Assembly (NCBI GenBank): GCA_903813345.2
Contig: CAIIXF020000012.1
Coordinates: 27,852,684-27,916,683, forward strand
Direction: 5' to 3'
Origin: Owenia fusiformis
Lineage: Eukaryota > Annelida > Polychaeta > Sabellida > Oweniidae
Length of the DNA: 64,000 bases
The notes beneath the pieces were generated by a model that saw nothing but the letters and a program-made list of their open reading frames with translations, did not search any database and had not been told where the DNA came from. Made by a program: the position numbers and the translations under genes. Each line of letters begins with the position of its first letter. The stretch's first letter is position 1. Shown one piece after another: positions 44,700 to 55,409 of this stretch.

Positions 44700-44775
44700 C
44701 GTTAGCCTCATGGCTAACGTGCCTAGCTTCCATGCTCTAGGTTAGTCGATCGAGACCCGTTCATGGCGAATTTTT
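44700..44775 (+). repeat. Candidate tRNA-derived (SINE-like) segment
   Basis: TGGCTAACGTG fits the Pol III A box (TRGYNNANNNG) and GATCGAGACCC, about 26 bp later, resembles a B box. The matching segment in the left arm, read on minus, has TGGCTAGCGTG and GATCGAAACCC. The A-to-B spacing is a little shorter than in tRNAs. It could be a SINE head captured in the larger repeat, or chance. Confidence 0.35.
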
Positions 44776-46015
44776 TGATTTGCTTGTTGTAAAGATATAA
44801 TAAGTAGGGCAAAATCCAGAAAAAGTAGATCAAAAATACTCCAATGGAGTATAAAATTGTCACCAGGATTCCGAAATGAGACGAATGTAAACTCGTTAAA
44901 TCTCGGTAGATGAAGTAGGTCAGAAAATCCGGATTAATCCGAACAAGGTTCGGAAATCTTCGTCATAAGAAGTAGATCAAAAATACTCCAATTACTGGAT
45001 GAGCATAATGTAAAAGTGGTTTTGAAAAGTAGCAAATTTCTCTTTATGTAGGTTTTTTGTGGTTTATTATTCTACATCGATTCTGAAACTATTGGTGTCT
45101 AGTTTTTCAGCGTTTTGGAAATATGCAGATTTATACCCCCCTGGTGTTATTTTAAGAGGGGTCCTAGGAAAGCCATGTATAATTCCTAGAGTATCCAACC
45201 AATCATCTTGAAATTTACAGGTAACCATCTTCTTATCATGTCCTATCATTGTGAGCAGTTTCATCAATATTGGTCAACTGGTTACTATGGTAACAGAAAT
45301 CACTTGTTAAAAAAGTACACATTTTCGTAAAAATTTAAGACCTACCCTGAGACAAAGCACATAATATTTTCCTGGAATTGGTAGGAATAAGCATGAAAAC
45401 GTATTAGAAAACTTATTTAGAGTATGGTTGATAATACTAAATCAATTGATGTTTTATTTTAGCCATACAATTAATTATATTTGCCGATGATAATATGGCT
45501 ATGCAAAAAATGTGTAAAAGGGGGCGTGGCACTTTTCCCAAGAAAACTTTATTTGTACCCAAGTTTGTGAATAAATATATGACTATTCATTCTGATATTA
45601 ACAGATATTAGTATAGTTATGATGTTTAACCATCATGGGAAGTTTCGCTATTGTTGGTCTGCTGGTTGTTATGGTAACAGAAATCATTTGTTAAAAAAGA
45701 TTGTATTTTCTTAAAAATCTAAGACATACCTTGACACAAAACACATAATATTTTTATGACAGTCAGGATGAGAACATTTTAGAAAATTTATTTAGAGTAT
45801 GTTTCATAAAATTAAATCAATTGATGCTTTATCTTAGCCATACAAAGAATTCTACTTGCTGATGGTAAACTGGCTTTGCAAAAAAAATAGAAAGGGGCCA
45901 TGGCATAATTTCCTAAGAATTCTTTATTTGTGTTCAAAGTGAAAAAATAATGTCAGTTTTCCTTGATATCTACATTATTATCCCAACGAACGAAGTTCGG
46001 TAGGGATATAGTTAA

Positions 46016-46046
46016 GCCCTCCGTCCATCCGTCCGTCCGTCCGTCC

Positions 46047-46081
<35 letters not shown>

Positions 46082-46088
46082 CGTCCGG
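46016..46088. repeat. (CCGT)n-(CAGT)n microsatellite
   Basis: A run of CCGT tetranucleotides passes into CAGT tetranucleotides and back. It is preceded by CGAACGAAGTTCGG, itself nearly palindromic. It is inside the transposon. Confidence 0.9.
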
Positions 46089-46375
46089 AAGATAACTCAA
46101 ATATTAGTTGACGGATTTTCTTCATATTTGGTGGAAAGATGTATATTGATGAATAGTTTTATGCAAAAAAAAATTTTTCAAGATGGCCGGCGCTTTAAAA
46201 ATGACGGGACTTTTTCGCAAAAATTATAAATTTTTCATTCTAAACCAAAGTAATAATTAATATTATTGTTTGAAATTTATATTATTATATATAATTTATA
46301 TATTTATATTCGCAACATCCATCTATTTCACATATATTCTGTGTTTTTCAGGAAAACAGAAATTTTCGCTAATTT

Positions 46376-46963
46376 TTAGATCTTTCTGAAGTATAGCTTT
46401 ATTATACTCAAATGAAAGGCAATTAAGAGTAGATTGCAACAAAGGTCATCTTTATAGCGAACAGAAAGTTTGTTCTTCAGGAAGAGCTGTTTATATTTGG
46501 GGTTATAGTCACTCAGATTGTTTTCCTTCATATGTGCCTGATACAGCTCATGGACATGTTCAAGTGTTTCAACTCCATCGGTTTGAAGGACATGTTCATC
46601 TTTATGCTTACATATGACGTCAAATGATGTTATTAAAACCTTTTCCTCTTCATTTATCGTTCGTACTTTCTTGCACAAGTAATTTCTTCTACAGGTATTA
46701 TGGTACCAAGCTTCTGCTGATATCAAACAGCGTCCTCCTATTTTTGCATGTAAAGTCCAGTCTTCTTGGGCTTTCACTGCATTTATTATTGATGTTGATT
46801 TTGTTAATGATTCTTTTGTGTTTCCTTTGAGATATTTCAGATCTTTTTCACAAAAGAGGCACTTGTTTTGTTCAAAAAGGTTGCTTTGGCGTAATTTCTT
46901 ACTATGACATTCTTCACCAATTGCTAGAGCAGAGGATCTTTTCCTCAAACTTCTCTCGGACAT
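46376..46963 (-). CDS. Transposon-encoded Cys/His protein, 195 residues
   Basis: The only sizeable frame in the 3.9-kb element. It starts M-S-E-R-S-L-R-K-R-S-S and has a basic N-terminus, then C-L-F-C-E-K-D, D-W-T-L-H-A-K-I-G-G-R-C-L-I-S-A-E-A-W-Y-H-N-T-C-R-R-N-Y. The spacing C-x2-C ... E-A-x-Y-H-x2-C recalls the N-terminal zinc-binding region of repeat-associated proteins found in many invertebrate and fish genomes, whose family name I cannot give with certainty. No catalytic domain follows: the frame ends in a hydrophobic 15-residue tail, so it is probably a truncated transposase or accessory protein. A further exon is possible. Confidence 0.6.
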   Translation of the reverse strand: MSERSLRKRSSALAIGEECHSKKLRQSNLFEQNKCLFCEKDLKYLKGNTKESLTKSTSIINAVKAQEDWTLHAKIGGRCLISAEAWYHNTCRRNYLCKKVRTINEEEKVLITSFDVICKHKDEHVLQTDGVETLEHVHELYQAHMKENNLSDYNPKYKQLFLKNKLSVRYKDDLCCNLLLIAFHLSIIKLYFRKI

Positions 46964-47164
46964 GATATATACGTAACAACACTAATACATTGATTTACAG
47001 GGTTCTACTCAGTTGCATGATATATGGAAAAAAGTATATATATTGGAAGGGCAACACTCCACGATGCAATAATGGAAACTAAACGATGGTGTATTAAATC
47101 ACCTACCTTAACTGAAACGTAAAAGTAAAAAATAAGGAATAACTGTGTATATAGCACAACTGCA

Positions 47165-47560
47165 ACCGCAGCACACTATCTGGAACCACTGTCCAAAATC
47201 ACTCACAACCGCACCGCACTGTCTGGAACCACTGTCCAAAATCACTCAATCTATTAACACAGAGTCACTAAACTTTATCTGTATGCAGCACACATAAACA
47301 ATGTGTATTAGATCACCTACCTTGACTTCACCCTAAAATTATAAAATAAAGAAAATAAAGAAAGCCTCTGCATCTACACAGTTACGCAACCGCACCGCAC
47401 TGTCTGGAACCACTGTCCAAAATCACTCGCAACTGACCGTAATCAGTTAGGCAACCGCACCGCACTGTTTGGAACCACTGTCCAAAATCACTCTCCTGAC
47501 TAAAATCACTCACCTGTCCAAAATCACTCACTGTATTTACCCACAATCACTCACCTCTAT
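47165..47560. repeat. Irregular repeat array inside the transposon
   Basis: CTGGAACCACTGTCCAAAAT followed by CACTC recurs four times, three of them preceded by AACCGCACCGCACTG, with extra half-units (CCTGTCCAAAATCACTCAC) at the right edge. It lies about 200-600 bp upstream of the 195-residue frame. It could be transposase-binding or promoter repeats. Confidence 0.75.
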
Positions 47561-49542
47561 CTAGATGTAGCACAGCTTAACCGCACAACGTATATCTATT
47601 TCATCAGGTCTGCACAGCTAATCAAGAAGGCATGAACTGTGGTAATTGAAGCATAACATTGACAACAAAAGCTCATATCAACAACTGATTTATCATTGCA
47701 TATACAACTTATTCCTAGGAATGCAGATTTAATTTGCCATCACATTAATGAAGTCTAAATTCTAATTGCAACATTTAAATAATGCTCTAAATTTGGTATT
47801 ATTGTTATATCAAATAGGAATTATTAACTATTTTTATGAATAACATTATTTTCTATCTGGATATTAAGCATGACGGGAATCACTCAAACATGTATTTCAT
47901 AAAGATATCAGGTTGATTTAAAAAGAAACAAATATATAGGTAAGCATGTGAGTGAGTGATAAATTAGTATCATCCAGAATGAGATAAATGAATTTATTTA
48001 ATATAAACAATAATTTATTTGATTTTGTTAAAATGCGTTTTCCTCAAAACTTCATTCCAAGATGCAAATTAAGCACACATAAATAAAATCACATTGATGA
48101 CCTCACAAAGCCATGAATGTATATTTGAAGACAAAGTTTATATCCTTAATTAGATAAAATACCCCATACCCCTTTAATGGTCAACTGTTTTAACAAATGA
48201 TTTCTGTTACCATAACAACCAGCAGACCAACAATAGCGAAACTTCCCATGATGGTTAAACATCATAACTATACTAATATCTGTTAATATCAGAATGAATA
48301 GTCATATATTTATTCACAAACTTGGGTACAAATAAAGTTTTCTTGGGAAAAGTGCCACGTCCCCTTTTACACATTTTTGCATAGTCATATTATCATCGGC
48401 AAATATAATTAATTGTATGGCTAAAATAAAACATCAATTGATTTAGTATTATCAACCATACTCTAAATAAGTTTTCTAATATGTTTTCATGCTAATTCCT
48501 CCCAATTCCAGGAAAATATTATGTGCTTTGTCTCAGGGTAGGTCTTAAATTTTTACGAAAATGTGTACTTTTTTAACAAGCGATTTCTGTTACCATAGCA
48601 ACCAGCTAACCAATATTGATGAAACTGCTCACAATGATAGGACATGATAAGAAGATGATTACCTGTAAATTTCAAGATGATTGGTTGGATACTCTAGGAA
48701 TTATACATGGCTTTCCTAGGACCCCCCTTAAAATAACACCAGGGGGTATAAATCTGCATATTTCCAAAACGCTGAAAAACTAGACACCAATAGTTTCAGA
48801 ATCAATGTAGAATAATAAACCACAAAAAACCTACATAAAGAGAAATTTGCTACTTTTCAAAACCACTTTTACATTATGCTCATCCAGTAAATGGAGTATA
48901 AAATTGTCACCAGGATTCCGAAATGAGCCGAATGTGAACTCGTTAAATCTCGGTAGATGAAGTAGGTCAGAAAATCCGGATTAATCCGAACAAGGTTCGG
49001 GAATCTTCGTAATAAGAAGTAGATTAAAAATACTCCCAATGGAGTATAAAATTGTCCCCAATATTCCGAAATACGACGAATCGAATCGGCAAACTTCGGT
49101 AAAATAATGAAGTGCATAAAAACCGAAATGATCCGATGAACGTTCGGATAAAATCGTGAACAGGTGTCAGGGGTTTCCCCTCATCTTTCCCCACATTGTT
49201 CTAAAAGCCTTATATGGATTTATCACGTAACATTCAAAATGACGTTCCTATATGGTTCTATGGGTTCGAACACGTGACCAAATATACCAAATAAAAATTT
49301 TACCTTGACCACTGGATGGGATTTCATAGAAAATATCCAAGAAAACCTATCCTCGTGATCCTTAAATCACTTAAATTCGATCATTTTATTTTCACCCCTT
49401 GATGGAATTTTATGAAAGAAGTCATGAAAACACATCATCATGTAAGGGTTTTCACCTAAATTAGCTCGTTTTATCTTGAGCCTTCAATTGAATTTCTTGA
49501 AGAAATATTTTATGAAAAAATATCATCATGTTATGATTTGTA

Positions 49543-49982
49543 TTTAAATAAGACCGTTTCATCTAAATACTTGGATAATATTTCATAAAAAATGCACTTT
49601 AAAATTTTTCAGAATTTGCCTTAATTTATCAATGTAATGAAAGTATAAGATTAACTCTCAAATAGCGTTCTATTTTAACCTTTTTATTGAAATCAATACA
49701 GGACTCGCTCTCTAAATATCCAATAAAAATTCAACCCTTGGATGTGATTTCGTTGGAAAAAAAATATGTCAAGTCCAGAATCAAATGATTTGTCCAGAAC
49801 CTCTTAAGATGCTGTTTATTTTAACAGTGACCTGCGTATTAACAATAGAAAGTATTATGGTTGGCTGACTCTTTTTCAGATACTGTTTATTTTAAACAAC
49901 GGACAAAGAAACACAATGATAAGTTACAGTTGTAACATTTATTGTTGCAAATGACGTTGAACAAGTACATCATAACATACAA
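49543..49982. other. 3' flank of member D
   Basis: It includes more of the degenerate TTTCATGAAA-type repeat (to about 49790) and then unique sequence. AATAAA on the minus strand (49938-49943) is a likely polyadenylation signal for member D, about 40 bp past its stop. Confidence 0.5.
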
Positions 49983-52900
49983 TCATGGGTTGCTGAATAT
50001 GTTAACGAAGGCATAAACGTAAACTCCATGCATATCGACGGAGTATTGCACACCATGACCATAAATACTAGACCAGACTTCCGCCTCCCATGTGTTGGCT
50101 CCAACGTATACACCATTTACCATTTTAGCAGGGTGACTGCCCAGTGGGCGTGTTTTAATTATGTGTAGCTGCTCATCAAAGTCACATTCATTGCTGTCTA
50201 TTCTTGCAATTTCCGCATAGATTACTGACTGATTTGGCATAAGTCCAGTATATTCTCCTGAAAACAATTGAAGACGATTAAGGCTTAGTAATTTTTAAGT
50301 ATAATTGGGAATCCGATCTTTAATTTGCAGCGTATTATGTTTCGCACTTAGCTTATATTTTATCAGATACAATATGTTTCTATAGTATCAACCGATTTTT
50401 AGAGTGCAACGTATGATTCGCATTTAGCCCATACCTTGTCAGAAAAAGTTAATATAATTCAACCTTTCTCTAGTGTGCAAATTATCCTATTATGCGTTAT
50501 ATACGTCCATATAATTATGTGAACTCAGTCCATATTTTGTCAGACAAAGGGTAAAAAGCAATAGATTATAATACAAAATTAACCTCCTGTGAGAAAAACA
50601 TCATCGACTGCAAAAAGAGCATATCCAAGACCTTTGTATTTTGTATTGCTGTAGTAATTCACTTGTTGCGAAGGGGTTGTTTTGGAAATGAGTCTTACAT
50701 CAGCATCTATCAGGTATCCAAAAAAGGATAATTTTCCAAAGGTCCTTTGCGATCCCATAAGTAGTTCATCGTCAGTTAGTGTGCTTATATCGACGTTAAA
50801 CCTTTGTTTAACATACGCAACAAATTCCCGACCTAAATGTGAAAGGGAAAACTGAAATCACAATTCTAAATTTTGATACTGTAGAATTGAAATACATAGA
50901 ATACTGTGCCCGAAATAACATTTTCAAGATTTTGATTTAATAACACTCTATGTATATGATGATGTTAAATTATTACATCAACAACGAAATGGTGACTACT
51001 ACTTTTTTCAAGGCCCGACTGCGTCGCTAACATGCTAAATATAAGAGTTAGCTGACGTTTGGGAGTCTGACTTACCTTCTAAAGGTTAGAACCCGAATCT
51101 TAATGAAACCATATCACCTTTGTTCCGTCAACCATGGAGCATTTGCCACAACATCCAAGAGGTAAATCATGGATCGAGAAAATGAATGATTTCCTTGTAA
51201 GTTCCGGAAGTTTCAATACGAAAAATTACCGAACATATGTGAAAACCGAATATTTGTTCGTTGTTTTCACGATTTACAGGTTCGTTTGTTCTTCAATGTT
51301 TTGGTCTAAATTATAAAGCATCACCAACAGGTCTTACTCTATTCATCGGCTAATACAGCAGACGGCTCATATTTCTACGTAGCATTTCATTCAGACCAAT
51401 AGTGGGAGTGTAGATCACGCAGTTTCGTTCGTTGCGTACTTCACTTGAAATTAGTAATTTAAATATTGACTACTTCACCCAGCTTGGCGGATGTAGAACA
51501 TTGCTTAATATTCTTTTAATTTTCACACCAGACATGCTTGGTTGACACGTCAACAAAGTAAAGTTCAAGGGTCAATGCGTTATTTCGTGATAACTACAAC
51601 GCCTTCCCGGAAGTCAACATTGATGAAAAATGAAAAAGTCGGAAAAGCATTTACGCTAATTTCTATCAAATGCTATGTTTATGCATCATCATCGACGCAA
51701 CAAAGGTGATATGGTTTCATTAAGATTCGGGTTCTAACCTTTAGAAGGTAAGTCAGACTCCCAAACGTCAGCTAACTCTTATATTTAGCATGTTAGCGAC
51801 GCAGTCAGGCCTTGAAAAAAGTAGTACATGTTAATACGTGTGATGTCAGAATATAAAACGAATACTGCGTCCCATGGCGTGACACAAAGAGTATATTTAC
51901 ACTCTACTATACCTAACCCCTAAAAATGCTACTGATACTCTGCTTGTCTAATTGTATTGTTTAGTATATTTTTAAAATTACCTTATAAACAGTTAACAGT
52001 CGTCCGATAAACCATTCATAAGGAAAGGACACATAAAAACAAATAATATAATCATTGCTAATAAGCCAAATGGGTTGCTCATGAACACCAAATGCAAGGT
52101 ATGGTAGGGTGATTTAGGTCGCGTGTGGAAATCAGATCGCTATAAAGGATACATACCCATTACCAAACTAACAGCAAAAGAGTGCAATAGAATTCTAGAA
52201 GTACTCGTATGATATCTCTAAGATGATTTCTATCTTTATCATTTAGTCTAGACACTCTAATTGCAAAATTTGTTTCTAGTTTTTAGTTTATTTTGATAAA
52301 AAATATCAATCAATCTTGTTATTGTTGTTACTTTAAGATATACACTATTTTAAGATTAAACTGATCTAGGATTACATGTATTCTATATATGAACATTACA
52401 GCTATTATCCTTTGACCTCAGAGCATACATGAAGCAAAAGTTCCATTGCTATTTACCTAGCTATATAAAATAGTTATTTTGAAAAACACTGCTAATAAGG
52501 TTAGAGTCAATCACATTTCATTCATATGTTATTCTTTGATTAATGCCAAATACAAATAATGTGAATTGGAAAATGGCTAGATTATTAACAAATTATATAT
52601 TGAATACTCTGTGTACCAACGAGTGTTGTCATGGTCGTTGTCATGTTCTTATTATGAAAGAAATGTTCCATTGTCTTGCGGCCTTGGTATGATGTGATAA
52701 TGTTCCTGAACTACGAGGGAATGGATATAACTTTGTTTTCTTTATGTGTTAGATCATAGTTCTAGATAATTGTGGTTTGCTGTCCTCATGACTCGTTGCA
52801 TCCGTAAAATGTCAACACTGAAAGTGGTGATAATGTATTGCTATAGTCTGCAACTTTTTTTGGACGATGTTCTGAGTTCGGCGTCTGTAAAGGTTTTCTT

Positions 52901-54336
52901 TCGGCGTCTGCAGCAATTTCCATTCGGCGTCTGTAACAGTTTGCGATTAACGTACACGAGAGTAATATTTTGTCAAAATGTATGGCTAATTGAAACTCAC
53001 CTTCTGCGATAACATCTGCCTCAGTCTTGACATCTGGATCTACCATCTTCCAGGGTTCTAGTAGGCCTTGTTCAAGTGTAAAGTTATATGGAGAGCCTTT
53101 AGAATCAACAATCCCTGAAAACGTCACCTGCGATGTGAAGTTACCCTGTGTGCTTTCTCTTCGATTTCTTGGAATACATTTCTCTGTAATGGCATGGTAA
53201 ACATGTGTACTATTCAAACTATTCTAAATATGTTTCAACTCCAAGAACTTTTTAGATTCTGAATACTTTTTTTGGTTTTCTATTACTGTTCTAACTCTGC
53301 GCTATATATGGCTATCCAATACTATATGTTTAAAGTGAAGTATTTAGAGGTACCATGTATGTTACTATAAGTTGACATATGTCCTGGTATATACCTAACG
53401 TGTGCCAAAATAAGCTGACCTTGTAATGTCCCTTATCAGGTATTGGAAACGCATAGAGTATTTCGTAGAGGACACAGGAAATACAAATATCGCCATCTTC
53501 TTTGAAAAATAGGTAGGAATATTCTTATTTGGCGGTTAACGTATTTTTAATATTTCCTAATCTGACATTTAGATTCATTCCAATCCAAACACACCGAGGA
53601 TACACTCAACTGTCATAAAGCTCCAATTGTTCAATACTCACGGGATATCATCGACTTATTTGATCAATGTTGCGGATCAGGTCGTTTCGACAAGTAATTT
53701 TAATACTTTCACACAATATTTTTTACTGAAAATATAGTACTTATTTGTTGCGATAAATGAACCAATACATGCAATGACAATGTCAATCATGCTTCCGTTC
53801 AAAATTTGTCGGAAATCTTTTATGATCCATTACGAAGTTACAAAAAAGGCTCTCCCACACTGACCATAGTTAATCTTTATTAAATAAGGGAATGTGTACC
53901 TTTTTGAAGTAAGAACTATTTCAACTTGTAAAAACGAACTGCTCCTCCACATCGATCAAATTAGTTATGACATCCCGTGATAATATTGGGTTAACCAAGG
54001 CATTTTTGTTCAAAATCGAAATGTTTATTTGGGTATCCCCAAATTTTAAAAGATCTAGGTGGGTAAATGTCAATTAATGACAATGGGATGTTACCCCACC
54101 GTACTGGGAACGTAATGGGCGTATCAATGGCAGGTTATTTTGAGTTTTAGATATCTAACATATCAAATAATTTGGCATTTGAGAAATTGCATTCGTGATT
54201 ATATCACAATATTACCCTCTTCACTTGAACTCCCACTGTGCCTGCTACCCTTCCCTTTACTACGGCTGCTAGTTTCCCCGGCACACATACAGACGTCTAA
54301 CAGTACCAGTAGTAATAACGCTGTGAATACTTTCAT
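49983..54336 (-). CDS. Secreted family protein, member D
   Basis: Exons in coding order: 54336-54216, 53183-53001, 50832-50584, 50257-49983 (121+183+249+275 nt), giving 275 residues. A signal peptide (M-K-V-F-T-A-L-L-L-L-V-L-L-D-V-C-M-C-A-G) and a Ser/Lys-rich linker sit on a separate first exon not seen in A-C. It joins in phase 1 to E-K-C-I-P-R-N-R-R, then Q-G-N-F-T-S-Q-V-T-F-S-G. The 84-residue middle exon (G-R-E-F-V-A-Y-V-K-Q-R-F) and the last exon (N-E-C-D-F, N-T-W-E-A-E-V-W-S-S-I-Y-G-H-G) match the family. It is the most diverged member. A mariner element begins 32 bp upstream of the ATG. The intron before the middle exon holds an inverted-repeat element. The first exon is assigned from signal, phase and position. 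Function unknown. Confidence 0.78.
50997..51826. mobile_element. Inverted-repeat transposon in an intron of member D
   Basis: Arms of about 130 bp: TACTACTTTTTTCAAGGCC to AACCATATCACCTTTGTT at left, and the reverse complement (51695-51826) at right. The 570-bp centre has a 60-residue frame with no recognised domain. It is non-autonomous. No target duplication is clear. Confidence 0.8.
52872..52945. repeat. Short TTCGGCGTCTG tandem repeat
   Basis: Three copies of a 24-26 bp unit beginning TTCGGCGTCTG, about 60 bp inside the intron from the donor of exon 2 of member D. Confidence 0.65.
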
Positions 54337-54368
54337 CCTGTTTTCTATCAGCAATAAAAAAGAAACTA

Positions 54369-55403
54369 CAGGGTGTTCCAAAAGTAACAGGACTGGTGCT
54401 GGCATTTTGTCAATTTTGCACTGAGTGTCTTCAAATTTTCACAAATTGTACTTTGAAGTATTGCAACTAAAATTGTAAAGTTTCAGAAAAAAAGATGAAA
54501 TGCGGTTAGAGTTATGGTTGCTATAGAAACATGACATCACAATACCCGGGGCAACTTTTCCGTGAAAATATGATATCTCACATTTTTGTATTACTGAACA
54601 TCTCTTGTTTATTGTATCAGTTCCTTTGTTGTAAAGGTGTTGCATATACAACTCAGATTCAAGTATAATTTCATAATGATAATAATATTTATTCAATTTC
54701 CTGGAATATCACTATGTATAAGGGTCTGGACAATTCACGGTTGAGTTTTTGAAAAGACCCAATTTGAAGCCAGTCATCTACCTTGATAGCGCGCCTGCCC
54801 GCAGGTCACCATTTAAGACCATGCAGCTATAGAGGAGCTAGGTCTTGAGTCTAAAACCATGCACCATACTCTGATCATGCAATATCTAATGTTTACTTAT
54901 ATTGAGAATGGAATGCTAATCAGTGCTGTAGGACCTTTAAAGATGGGAATGACCTTCTCCAAATTGTCCAATTGGCCCTGCGTGACATGTCATCAAATGG
55001 GTTCACTCGTGTGTTTGAGTCATGGATACAGAGTAATACTCTTGTACTCACCAAAGAGGAGCCTATTTTTCAAAGTAGAGGATACATAGGAATATCAAAT
55101 GATGTAAAACAAATGTAATTCCCACCAGTTGCTGCATTTCAACTTTGATATGGCATGTACAAAATGATATGGCATGTACAAAATGTTTAATGTCTCTGTA
55201 ACTTTTTGCGTGGAATATTGCCCCGGGTATTGTGATGTCATGTTACTATAGCAACCATAACTCTACCCGAGTTTCATATATTTTGTCGAAACTTTGCAGT
55301 CTTAGTAACGATACATGAAAGTACATTATGTAAAATTTTGAAGACGATTGGTGCATATTAAACAAAATGCCAGCACCAGTCCTGTTACTTTTGGAACACC
55401 CTG
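54369..55403 (+). mobile_element. Tc1/mariner element with decayed transposase
   Basis: The ends CAGGGTGTTCCAAAAGTAAC and the exact complement are flanked by TA (54367-54368 and 55404-55405), with inverted repeats extending about 200 bp (including ACATGACATCACAATACCCG and its complement). The 1.03-kb element is immediately upstream of member D on the other strand. Confidence 0.88.
54770..55090 (+). pseudogene. Mariner transposase C-terminal remnant
   Basis: In shifting frames one reads L-D-S-A-P-A-R-R-S (second catalytic block, canonical DNAPAH), then a broken third-block region, then A-L-R-D-M-S-S-N-G-F-T-R-V-F-E-S-W-I-Q and S-R-G-Y-I-G-I, the usual mariner C-terminal motif. Stops and frameshifts make it inactive. 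Confidence 0.65.
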
Positions 55404-55409
55404 TATATA

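Larger units (their letters stand above)
44993..48889 (-). mobile_element. 3.9-kb DNA transposon with about 700-bp terminal inverted repeats
   Basis: The ends TACTGGATGAGCATAATG and the exact complement are flanked by AAT (44990-44992 and 48890-48892). The empty site CTCCAATGGAG is visible in the related repeat at 36.2 kb, which confirms both edges. Near-identical arms run 44993 to about 45695 and about 48189 to 48889. The left arm is followed by a diverged second copy of part of itself (45700-45930). The centre has a (CCGT)n/(CAGT)n microsatellite, one open frame and a repeat array. A 3-bp target duplication suits Harbinger- or CACTA-type elements, but the TIR does not identify a superfamily. 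Confidence 0.85.
43200..49542 (-). repeat. Right arm of the large inverted repeat, interrupted
   Basis: It contains, in reverse order and orientation, the parts of 35577-36760: CTTTCTGTCGTATTA at 43230; 44530-44830 (CCATAGGCGTTCATCTATTC, TTAGCCTCATGGCTAACGTG); 44830-44992 plus 48890-49140; and 49260-49542 ending ATCATCATGTTATGATTTGT. It is interrupted by the transposon at 44993-48889. Extra sequence between 43.25 and 44.5 kb, including a mariner-type MITE, is not in the left arm. Confidence 0.7.

Noticed and set aside
44700-44775. A functional tRNA gene
   Set aside because: Only box-like motifs are present. There is no full cloverleaf, and A-to-B spacing is short.
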